From Fallopia convolvulus (taxonomy: Eukaryota > Streptophyta > Magnoliopsida > Caryophyllales > Polygonaceae), in contig OZ024722.1 in the NCBI GenBank assembly GCA_964016875.1, positions 14,762,576 to 14,826,575 of the forward strand: DNA of 64,000 nucleotides, written 5' to 3'. The notes beneath the pieces are model-generated. The model was not told the DNA's origin. It did not search any database and was given only the letters and a program-made list of their open reading frames with translations. Both the position numbers and the translations under genes were made by a program. Shown here one piece after another: positions 54,803 through 64,000 of the stretch. Positions within the stretch are counted from its first letter, which is position 1. The number at the start of each line of letters is the position of its first letter.

Positions 54803-54968
54803 ATTCCAAGGACATATTCACAAGGTAACATTATGATTTCCTTTTCTGAAATTGTATATGTTCTTTTGTTGACCAAAATTCGCGGGTACTCATTTTGGGT
54901 GTGCAATTCAGGTCATTGTCGACGATGAAGAGGAGTTAATATTACCAAATGAAGCCCACATGGTGTAG

Positions 54969-56976
54969 AATTCTTCTTATTTGAAGATGATTGGAATTGG
55001 AGAGTATGGGGGTCACATCTAAACAATTTTGCATTACAAGAAGATGAATCACAACTCCTAACAAGAGATTTTTTTTTTTGGAGAACGTAGATGATAAGAT
55101 TCAAGATGTGAAGGCCGTTATAATCTTATAACCAATAGTCATTGCATTTTTATAGTCTCGTTTCTTCTGCATATGGAAGGCATTGCCTTGTGAATTTTGA
55201 AGAAATAAGTTTCTTTATTTTAGTGGATTTAAAATTGAAAATTACGTTGTGTGCTGTGGACAGGGTTTAATTCTAGTAGTTAATAAGATTTTGATGCTAG
55301 GGACTGAAATCTACCGAATAAAACGTAGATGTGGTTTTGAATGATCGATTACCATTTGTCAAAGGTCGACTTCTCTATTTTTACAATTCGTTAGACACAT
55401 ATTTCCTTTGTAAAAGGGTTAGTTTCAAAACAGCCCATATCAATATTTTTCTGCTACGTCGGAGTTAGTTGTGTTTAATTGGATGCATAAAACTAGCTTT
55501 ACTTTTTTCAATGATGCATCTTCGTTGAAAAATTCTGGGTCCGAAGGACAGTGGATTAGGTTAACGGGGTTGTGTCCACCGACTTGATCCTATAAAATGA
55601 AGGATGGTGATTGCCTGACTGGTGAGACTTGTGTGTTTTCATTCAAGTGAAGGAGTGGATACAAGGATCGAATTTGAAACACTCAACATATATTCATACC
55701 TCTTACCAATAGGTCATCATATGTGAGAAGTTTTGCTTTATTTTTTTAGTCTAGAATCAAACTCAGGCACAAAAGCTTTTTATTAATTCAAAGGAGTTGG
55801 ATTCCTATATAGAGGAATCATGTCAACGATATCAGACTTTCTTCTCACATGTTGGATTTTAAAGGTTGGCTTGAGCCGGGACAGGATCCCATCAATGGTG
55901 TAACGTGTAACCGATTGGAGTTCAAGAAGGTAGATGAAGCTCAGTTGTTGAAGCATTGCAAATACCACAAGTGAAAGTGAAAGCTTGAAAAAAAGACCTA
56001 TCATTAGTATGAATAATACTGCCTCCTCTACCACTCTTAAGTTACCCTTAGAGGAGCACCTAGAATTGCTTAAGAAACCCAATTGGTAGAAGCTAACAGG
56101 CTAAATAAGCATAGCTAATAGGTGTTTGATTGCAGAGTATTAGGTGACCTAAAACTAAAACAAGCAGCCCTATACAATTCGGTATAGAACATGCATTGAC
56201 GTCGAGATGTAGGGGGCCAAAGAGGAATCCATCACGTGTCGCAATATAAAGAAACTGAGAGGCTCTTTGCTAAGCAAAAGTACTTTCCAGAGGAAGGGAA
56301 GGCTTGTGCATCAAGATGAAACACGTGAACATCGAGACATCGACTCTAGCTTGAATTACCCTTAAATCCTTAATCAAGCTCAGACTTTTAAAGTTACAGA
56401 AAATAGCCTCAACTATAGAATAAATAGTGATTATTAGCCTATTGTTATATACAAAGTTTTCTAGTAATCGTTCATGTGATATTGTCATTTATAACTTATC
56501 AAGATAGATTTTGGTTAACCCAATGTTAAATACGACCGCTAGTGATACAAAATATCGTATCCGACGATTCTTAGGCTAATGACTGTAACTCACCACATAG
56601 TTGAGATTTGAGGCTATTTATGACATTTTTTTAAAATTCAGGCTATTTTTCGTAACTACCCCCGAAAGTTGGGTTAGTTTCTGTAATTATTTCTTAGAAT
56701 TAACATAATAGTAAGGATAACAACTTTGTAAATTGTATGAACACAACAATTTACTTTCATAACTATTTTCTTAACATTGTTCTTCATAAACATCCTTGCA
56801 TTAATTAAAACATTATGTTACATACACAAATCATATTTAAAAAAAAAAGCAAATAAAGGGAAACATGGTCAATTCCTGATGTTATATCCCTGACCCATCC
56901 TCATTTCATGAATCAAACTCTCCATATTATTAACCTGTCCAGCGAGTATTTCCTCTAGCTCCTCCACAGAAATTGC
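54969..56976. other. Gene-free region
   Basis: Presumed DNAJC11 3' UTR followed by AT-rich intergenic DNA. The longest frame (55783-56082, - strand) has hydrophobic stretches but matches nothing I recognise and lacks supporting context, so it is not called. Confidence 0.45.
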
Positions 56977-57330
56977 CTATTTTACCCTCCAAACCCCATT
57001 CTTCTTTGTAGGCAAACTTCCCGTACTAGCCGTTGATGGGCTCATCAAATACTCTCTTTTTGCCCTCATCCTATAATTTGAATTTCCCTTCTTCAACGGC
57101 AACGCGTAATAAACCTGCCCATTATGCAGCTGCTCTTCCTTATGCAAGGGTAGCCTCATCTCGCCACCCCGAAAAATTCCATAACCACCGGGGAAGTTTC
57201 CGAGGACTTCTCCAGCTATTCTCGGGCCATCGAACCCGATCAATTGCCCAGATTCGGTCCAAACCCGCATATTGCAGGCTTTGATGTTGGGGCTACATGA
57301 TGAGCAACTTTTCTGTGAGCAGTTTCCCAT
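56977..57330 (-). CDS. DUF4228 (PADRE) domain protein
   Basis: 117 residues. The start MGNCSQKSCSSCSPN at 57328-57330 was chosen over an upstream in-frame ATG because MGNC is the conserved N-terminus of this plant family, a likely N-myristoylation and palmitoylation signal. The extra 51 residues upstream look like translated leader. The body ACNMRVWTESGQLIGFDGPRIAGEVLGNFPG...HKEEQLHNGQVYYALPL is the DUF4228 domain. Family members are small, plant-specific and often stress-responsive; the biochemical role is unknown. A basic tail follows (RMRAKREYL). Single exon, apparently intact. Confidence 0.88.
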   Translation of the reverse strand: MGNCSQKSCSSCSPNIKACNMRVWTESGQLIGFDGPRIAGEVLGNFPGGYGIFRGGEMRLPLHKEEQLHNGQVYYALPLKKGNSNYRMRAKREYLMSPSTASTGSLPTKKNGVWRVK

Positions 57331-57407
57331 TTTGATCGATCTAGAATGTTGATTTTGTATAGTAAGATGTATATTTGGAGGATATATATGTGGATATATA
57401 GAGAAAA

Positions 57408-57415
57408 TATATATA
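57408..57415 (-). promoter_or_regulatory. Possible TATA box of the DUF4228 gene
   Basis: TATATATA on the - strand about 78 bases upstream of the chosen ATG, which would give a leader of some 45 bases. Other AT runs nearby make the choice tentative. Confidence 0.4.
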
Positions 57416-57483
57416 GTGTAATTGTAGCTTGACAAAAAAAAAAGAGTGTAATTGCATGGCGTGAGGAATCTGGGGAGAGTCAC

Positions 57484-59222
57484 GGGTTATGGTGAGGACA
57501 AGAGAAGACAATGAAAGACAAGCTACACAATTTTTGTAATCAAGCAATAATTCTTGTTGGATAGGGTGGAATATTTGTTTTATCCATTTTTCTATAATGT
57601 GTCTAAGTGTAACTCATAAAATATTTCAATTTTAAAGATATAATTAGATGCAATTTTTAAATTTTTTTATAGGATTTATTATTTTCCTTTTAAAGATTAG
57701 TTTTCAAATTAATTATTTTTATAATATACCTTATAGAAAAATCAATGTTATATAATTTTGAGAAATTTCACTATATTTTTTTCTGTGGAAAAATTAGAAG
57801 AGACCTAAGACATTGAGAGGTTTCAGCCTAGCATATTTTTTAGTACGAGAACATTCGGTTTTCGATGAGTCACGAACTGATTTGGATTGATAGAATGGCC
57901 GGTGAAGTCGCATTATTAAATCAATTAAATTGTTACAATATTTTTGAAGCACAAGATTAATTTTAATAGCCTCAAAAATTGCAGATATGCTAGGGAATTG
58001 ATCTGCAATTAGCATCTCAATATGTCGGGGACTAGATCTATACCTTTTTAAAACAGAGCGTTGTCTCCCTCAATCTCAATTTTTCTTAGATTTCTTTTGG
58101 TTTCTTCTCTTACCGTCATGTACATCCCTCGAGCTTTAACTTGTAAAGTGCTCCAGTGATTACAAGCCTTTGTGTTCGTCATTAATGTCTTCCCATAGCG
58201 ATCGATTTCTTATAATATATCCCGCACTTGCATTTTCATTTGCTCTTTTAGATCCATCAAAACTAATTTATCTTAACATGATCCTCCTCCGATTTTTGTC
58301 ATTTTTAGATCTCAATTTTTGTGTGCTATTTTGCTATCTTCTTTTGTATATGTTCTCGTCCAAGTTCACAAACTCTTTACTTGTTTTCCAATTCATTTTT
58401 CAAACCTAATTTATTTGTCGAAATTTTTCGTTCCATAATTCAAGTCTTGTTGAAAAACTATCTTGATGCGATGATGATAAATACACCACCGAGATGTGAC
58501 TATTTTACGAAGTTTTCTACACACAACTCATTCCTAATTTTGATTTTAAGAACATGAAATTACAAGGATTTTTATTTGGCAGTTTTGGACTCTAATAGGA
58601 TTTGTTTTTGTATAATTGTATGCTTATGCCCTAGTTGACATTGTTAAATTTTAAGAGAATAGTTTAATAGGGGAGAGAAATCGGTGTGTAGTTTGACTAG
58701 CAAGATTGGGGTTGCAACTTGTAACCAATCCAAAGGATTGGAGTATATAATTTCACAAGGTGAGAGGATAAATACAAGCATAAATCACAAGTCAGGATAA
58801 CGACGTGAGAGATGATTCCCTTGGATCATCAATACCCGGCATTAAATAAGTTTCACATGTTTGAGATCTTCCTAATTAATTTATTACCAATCTCCATTCA
58901 TTTCACGAGAAGCATAAATAGGCCAGCAGCATCCCAACTTGCATACTCACTCCTACTTTGTATCTACTCATTATAGACGTATGAACGAACTCGTTAGTCA
59001 ACAACTACTATTATCAAATTAGGAGTACTAGTTATATTTTCCCGTGGCCTAAACTCACCCATTACCCGCAAAATATGGCTATTGATTGATCTACATAATG
59101 TCACGAGCATACATTGTGGAGAATGAAGTCTCATAGGAGTGTCAAGTCGGAGCTATATACAAGGCGTGGGATTTGGGACTCTACAAAGTGGGAATTCTCC
59201 ATATCCTGGTGGGAGTTATTAA
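57484..59222. other. Gene-free AT-rich DNA
   Basis: Frames are short and without recognisable domains. The segment 58160-58560 is pyrimidine-rich. I see no transposon termini. Confidence 0.45.
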
Positions 59223-59482
59223 TGTTGGTTCAAGCCCGGTTTTGGGTTTCCTTTTATATAGCATATTCTAGCATTTTGTAATAAGCCGGTTCACCTATAA
59301 ACCGAACTATATAAGCCTTGTGTTTTCGTGTTTTCCAAGTGTGATAGAACAGTGACTGGTGTGAGAGAGCTTTGCTCTCCTGTAATCTGTCCTTAATCCA
59401 TTAGTAAAGGTGTAGCTCAATCGGTTGATGAACTTGTTTTGTTGCTTCGTTGTGTTTGATTGTATCTAGTTATCAAATCTCA
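59223..59482 (+). repeat. Copia-type LTR (5' LTR of a fragment)
   Basis: 260 bp from tgttggttcaag to caaatctca, with TG...CA ends. It contains TATA-like ctatataagcc (59307-59317) and is followed two bases later by the primer-binding site tggtatcaaagc (59485-59496), one mismatch from the initiator-tRNA complement used by copia elements 1 and 2. No partner LTR is in the window. Confidence 0.8.
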
Positions 59483-59614
59483 CATGGTATCAAAGCGACT
59501 GAGATTTTGATAACCTAGATTCGAACGTTTTTTTTGGGGGGATTTTGAGTTTGCTGCACGATTTTGCAATCGCTTTTGTTGTCTGCTGCTGTATTGCTTG
59601 TCTGATTGTTCAGG

Positions 59615-59860
59615 ATGACTAAGGAACCAGAAGCATCGATTAAGGAGATGCGTGATCGAGAAGCGATGATGATCGCTAAAATGATCGATCCGCTATTGCT
59701 CAGTAATTCAGATTTTCCGGGAATGTCTCTGACCACACTAGCGTTTGATGGGAGGAATTTTTCTGCCTGGAGTAGACAGATTCAACGCGCTTTGATGGCC
59801 AAGATGAAGCTTGGCTTCATCGATGGCACAGGAAGTCGTATCCAATCCAATCACATATAA
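59615..59860 (+). pseudogene. Copia gag N-terminus, truncated
   Basis: Starts MTKEPEASIKEMRDREAMM and continues with the copia gag head words LLLSNSDFPGMSLTTLAFDG and FSAWSRQIQRALMAKMKLGF, close to the gag head of element 1. Homology stops at IDGTG (about 59833). The last residues and the stop come from unrelated downstream DNA, so the rest of the element was lost at that junction. Confidence 0.85.
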
Positions 59861-61919
59861 CAAAAATAAATCTAATTACTTAAAATAATATCAGTAATCT
59901 AATTAGGAGGAATTTTTCCTCCTAATAAATCTAATTAAGTTATCCTTACAAAAATAATATCGGTAATCTTATCTAGATAAGTTTAATTACTTAAATTAAA
60001 AATATATAACAAATCCCATCCAATCACATATATTCACTTAACCTATTTCGTATCCATAAACCACGTTCTTCCTTCATTCAATTCGGTTTCTTTCGAGATC
60101 GCTGCCACCTCCTTTGCCTCTTCATATCGCGCTCGCCAGCGGCACGGGATCGTTGATCCTTTCGTCACTAGTTGCACAACCGACTACAACAGGGCGGTCT
60201 TGTTGTGTGGAGCCGAGGTTGCCAGCGAGCCAACATCACGACAATCGTCTTCAAGCTTCTCGTGCCTGAACGCCGCCGAGATCCGCGGTTATCGCCGAAC
60301 GTCATCGGCGCTCGCTTCCACAGTCGGTAAACCGTCTTCGTCGACTGTCATTCTATATTGGAGGCTTTGTTCAATATAATTTATGCAATTAAGGGAGTGT
60401 TAAATTCATAACTTTATAAGTACTAATCAGTTTGATAATTTGTAGTTAAGGCCATAGGTTTATGTAGTCAATGGGTATGATCGTTTTGTGCATCTAAGGA
60501 GGCACTTTGGAAATCGAATTTGTTTTTAATAAGTGATGTTTTGTTTAAGTTAAAGGGGTTGCCTTGTTAATTTCCAATCGTAACTTAGTATATTCTCTTA
60601 TATATAAGCCAATCAATAATAAGAGTACGAGATGATCTCGGCTTTGACTGAGGTAATGTCTAGTTAAGTTAAGTGTAGAAGTTGCTACTAGCTAGTAGGG
60701 AAATTAATTAGTGGGCAATTTTATTGTTAACAAGTCCGTAAGTTAAATTGAATATTTTTTTTTGGGATTGTGAAGTTAAAGTGTCGTTTTTTTTAATCCG
60801 ATCTTACCCGTTTAGGAAACGTCTCTACTCAAGCGTTTAGTCCTCATATTTGTGGAAGGAATCCTTCAGTTGAGGTAAGTCGTTTTTGACTTGCTCGGTA
60901 CTTTTCTATCTTGTTAGATCTTGTGCCGTTATTGTAGGATTGATTTTGGGAACTAGTCCCGAGTACCTTTTTGAATTATTTTGAACTTATTGGTGTGTTG
61001 TGTGTGTAAAATGGTTTTGAACGCATTTTATCGGAAAGAGATTTTTGAAATGTTTTCTCTGTGTTGGTACCGTTTCCTGCACGGCCCCATCGTAGCTGGC
61101 GGAGAGGAAGAGTTGTCTATGTATGGTCTGTGTGACTGGGAAACTGTGCCCCTTTAAAACGAAAAATATTATCTATGTGTTTTGGCAAGTGTTCCAGTGG
61201 AGGCTTAGCAGGGGTTAGAAGGGAGATTGTGAAGTAGAGTGAGAGGGTCTGCCTCTGCACTCGGCGTGGGGTTGATCGCCTTGGAGGTTGGATTGCGAGA
61301 TTGAGGAATTGCATTGTTGTAAGATTGTATTCGTGAATGTGTATGTGGTTATGTGTCACTAACCAAAACTAGTTTAGGTATTGGCCTTTAGAGTTATGAG
61401 TGCGTTTGTGGACTTGGATGCTGACTTTAGAAATGCTTTCAAAATGTCTTGCAATTTCCGCATTCTTTCTAACTTGATAGATTAGTAGCTGACCCTTCGG
61501 GGAATATTTTTTTTAGTTCCAGGTCTGAACCAGGGAACCGTGCATGAGTCGAGGCCAGACGACGGGGCGGACGGTGAAGAGCGCGTGTCATAGTGGCGTC
61601 GGGTTTACTTTGGTTTCTTTTGTTATATTAGGGAGTTGATTTTATTGTTATCTTGAATTTACTATTATGTGATGTTTATTATATTTACTAGGTTAATTCA
61701 TCAATGTTATGATTTGGTCGGGTTTGAATATATTTTGTTTCGGGAATGCATGCATAACTATGTTTTATGAGTTTTAAAAAATAAAATGGTTGGATGTTTT
61801 ATTAAGTTTTCTCGTCGTGCCCGCGTTGCAAGATCCTAAAGTGTTGTTGTCAACCCACTTAAGTAGTATCTGGTAAGGTCTACTACTAAGTAGCGCCCTA
61901 TGGAGAGACGGGTGTTACA
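59836..61919 (+). repeat. Gypsy LTR (5' LTR), left edge uncertain
   Basis: The right edge is clear: gggtgttaca at 61910-61919, then aat and the primer site tggtatcagagc (61923-61934). The left edge is placed at the copia junction and could be nearer 60020. It contains a GC-rich block (60100-60330) and ends TTACA like the solo LTRs at 28965 and 31981, suggesting the same broad lineage. No TG start was fixed. Confidence 0.65.
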
Positions 61920-64000
61920 AATTGGTATCAGAGCCAGGTTGACAACAGGGCACAAGGAACTAACCAACGAGTGTACCCGAGGTCCAACTTAAAACCAAAA
62001 CCGACCGGTGTTTTCAAAATGTTTTAAGTGGGGTAGGCATGTTGCATATAGGGGTAGGTGACACGTCGCGACTCCGCCACTATGAGCTGAAGGACCTCCG
62101 GTAGTTTGTACTTTTAACCTTCTAATTCTAAGTGTAAGTTGGATAGAAGCTAATTCCGTTCATAGTGTTCAAATTATTCAATAAGTGTGAGGAAGTAATA
62201 AGAGTAGGATTGAAGTGTCGGGTTATGGTCTCCAAAACTTTAATAATACTGGTCATCGAGTATTTGAATCTAGTGCAAGAGGAATGCAGAAATGGTCGAC
62301 ATAGAAGATAATGGAGCAACTTGGAGCAAATCTAACCTAGGCATATAAGTTATTGGATTAGAAGTGGTTGAACTTCAACTAGGGACATCGGTTGAAGAAT
62401 AATGTTGATCGTTTTAGGAAGAGCCAAATATAAGACTTAAGAAGATTAGCAAGGAGTTCAAAATGGAGGATAGAAGAGAATGTAGTTATTCACGATTGAT
62501 CCTACTTACTTGAAGCAATCATAAGAAAGTGAATTATAGGATAAGGCCAAGGAGATGACGTAGTGAGGATCTAGGAAGGCAGCGGAGTAACATGAGTTTG
62601 AGGCAATGTGTAGGTAAACTTTCACAAAGGAGGATAAGAGATCGAACAGAGAAGGAATAAGTGATCAAGGGCGGTAGGGGCCCTGCGCCAATTTAACCAC
62701 AAGCCCACTTTGTTAATGCGTTGGGAAAAGAGATTATGACATTAAGTCGGGTGACATCTAGCTAAGAAACCATACTATTCGCGGAAGCTAAGACTAAGAA
62801 CATGAGAAAGATAAGGGAAGAAAACATGTTTAGACAGTAAACTGTAGATAGAAGAGATTAAGGAACACTTTGTTTAGGCCCGTGCAAAACTAAAGCCTCA
62901 CGAATAAATTAGGGAAGAGTAGTGACCACAATAACGCAATTGTAGGGTAAAAGAGATATTGAGTGGAGGTGGAAATCTGCTCAAGGCCATTGAAAAAAAA
63001 ATGAAAATGAATGATGACGTGGAACCCGTTGAGCTAGTTTATATAGAGATGTGTACCTGATTATGGATTCCGTGAGAGAACGAATGGAGTATGGATAAAG
63101 ATATTTGTGGTGTCTAAATTCGCTCGAAAAAGATTTAGACTAGTACTAAACCCATCTAGACGGAAGTATTAAGTAGTAAAGATGCTTTAAACAAGACCTT
63201 GACCACGAGATTGAGAAGTTAATTAATTGGGCTAAGACTCCATTGGATTGGCTTGTTAAGGTTGATAGTCGAAAACTTGGTGGTCAAGTTAGCAATGGAA
63301 CCCCATATGGGAGGACCTTTAAGCAAGGATAATGGGGAGGTGAACAGGACATAGGAGAGTTGAGGAGGTTAGCAGAGATACGTTGAGATTTTAGCACTAT
63401 GTCGCAAGTTGAGTTGGTCAAACCCGGAATGTATCCGCTAATTGATACAAGTCTGTCGGGAGTCATGTTGCGTATACGGTCCCTAGTTACCTAAGTGATA
63501 TGAACCTTTAAGCATGTCTTATGAAGGACTAACACGACCATCATTTTAATGAGAGGAGTAAATTCTGACAGTAACTTGGGGTCGAGGATCACACCAATCA
63601 AGAGGATGTGCACGGGCCAAACGTGGTGTTGGAGTGAGGACTTAGGAGATGGACATATTGGGGAAGAGATTGTCACTTAGTCTACCCCTCCGCAAGAATT
63701 TTTTTGGATTCGAGAGGGAGAACGGTTGACGCAAGGAGATCGAGGAGGGCCTAGCAGAGTCTAATCTCGCCATAAGAACCATGAATCTGATGTTGCAGAT
63801 TGATGACTAGGTGGGTCGACCATACTGAAATGCGGGACTTTCCAAAATTGGTTCAAATGTCGAGCTAGCTCGAGTTGAGGGGGCAGGAAGAGGATATTTA
63901 AAAGATGGCTACCTGATATGTGAATAGTATGAGAAGTGTAAAGATACCATCAAGTTTAACTAATGTCATTAGAGTGGGTGAAGTTTAGAATAAAAATCTT
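61920..64000 (+). mobile_element. Degraded gypsy interior, continues past window
   Basis: The primer-binding site TGGTATCAGAGCC at 61923 marks the start of the interior. The remaining 2 kb is G/A-rich with dense stops in all frames, as expected for an old gypsy gag-pol with many substitutions. I could not recognise a protease, RT or integrase motif in any frame, so the assignment rests on the LTR and primer site. Confidence 0.5.

Larger units (their letters stand above)
50179..54968 (+). pseudogene. DNAJC11/OWL1-type J-protein, C-terminal exons
   Basis: Seven exons with GT/AG introns: 50179-50263, 51640-51693, 51930-52010, 52269-52346, 53332-53571, 54219-54824 (interrupted) and 54912-54968 (stop TAG). 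They encode the DUF3395 C-terminal domain of DNAJC11 proteins (in Arabidopsis the OWL1 J-protein): a hydrophobic stretch IFAAGAFFIPTSIYFLLK, a basic coiled-coil-like EARVAAEKAQQLLQNVANRKR, GGLVITKAYYG, DVTTPLNFLVIDSSQLK, KKSGIMGFHDPCP and the end EEELILPNEAHMV. The N-terminal J domain and middle part are absent: upstream is LINE and gypsy DNA, and further upstream lie other genes. Exon 6 is split by a 490-bp MITE between TFQ and GHIHK, giving an early stop. All other sites look intact, so damage is recent. Function is unlikely unless an intact copy exists elsewhere. Confidence 0.88.

Noticed and set aside
55783..56082. 99-codon hydrophobic frame on the - strand
   Set aside because: No homology recognised and no promoter or exon context; probably chance.
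56977..57483. 168-residue version of the DUF4228 protein starting at 57483
   Set aside because: The first 51 residues are translated AT-rich leader with TATA-like DNA; the family N-terminus MGNC begins at 57330.

Overview
This window is nuclear DNA of a flowering plant, most likely a eudicot. It holds intron-containing genes for plastid and plant proteins (cystathionine beta-lyase, the photosystem II antenna protein CP29/Lhcb4, a NUDX1-type Nudix hydrolase, a DNAJC11/OWL1-type J-protein C-terminus and a DUF4228/PADRE protein). These sit in AT-rich intergenic DNA dominated by Ty1/copia and Ty3/gypsy LTR retrotransposons, L1 and RTE LINEs, SINE-like repeats, and hAT-like and PIF/Harbinger DNA elements. 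No prokaryotic operon, CRISPR array or bacterial-type system is present. Genus cannot be decided from the sequence.

Layout. 1-4682: AT-rich retroelement debris with an LTR-like unit and a tRNA-like block. 4683-13467: cystathionine beta-lyase exons on the + strand. An almost intact copia element (7465-12261, - strand) lies inside a coding exon, and a MITE carrying an RTE LINE tail lies in an intron. 13982-19466: a second, decayed copia (- strand) with exact 5-bp target duplications and a nested element rich in CCGGTCC. 19472-27783: gene-free DNA with a GAACAT-rich block, microsatellites, LTR debris and a short 5'-truncated LINE with a 17-bp target duplication. 27784-37954: a 10.2-kb third copia (+ strand). 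It encloses part of an L1 LINE (- strand), which was itself hit twice by elements of 2.9 and 2.2 kb that look like solo LTRs.

38235-39341: a PIF/Harbinger element with perfect 23-bp inverted termini and a TAA duplication, 45 bp upstream of the Lhcb4 start codon. 39387-40935: Lhcb4 (two exons, apparently intact). 41549-42105: NUDX1-like gene (- strand, two exons, apparently intact). 42983-44543: gypsy remnants. 44544-49614: an L1 LINE, truncated at its 5' end. 50179-54968: C-terminal exons of DNAJC11/OWL1, lacking the J-domain part and with one exon split by a 490-bp hAT-type MITE flanked by 8-bp duplications. 56977-57330: DUF4228 protein (- strand). 59223-64000: a copia 5' fragment fused to a gypsy LTR and a degraded gypsy interior.

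The plant genes do not form a pathway or cluster; they are independent nuclear genes in a transposon-rich stretch. Lhcb4, the NUDX1-like gene and the DUF4228 gene look intact. The beta-lyase and DNAJC11 genes are broken by insertions whose footprints can be read directly. The most striking structure is the nested copia > LINE > two solo-LTR arrangement, where removing the inner elements rejoins the LINE reading frame exactly. I found no clearly undescribed molecular system. The interest lies in transposon chronology, two disrupted genes, the Harbinger element in the Lhcb4 leader, and a LINE/SINE pair sharing a 3' tail.
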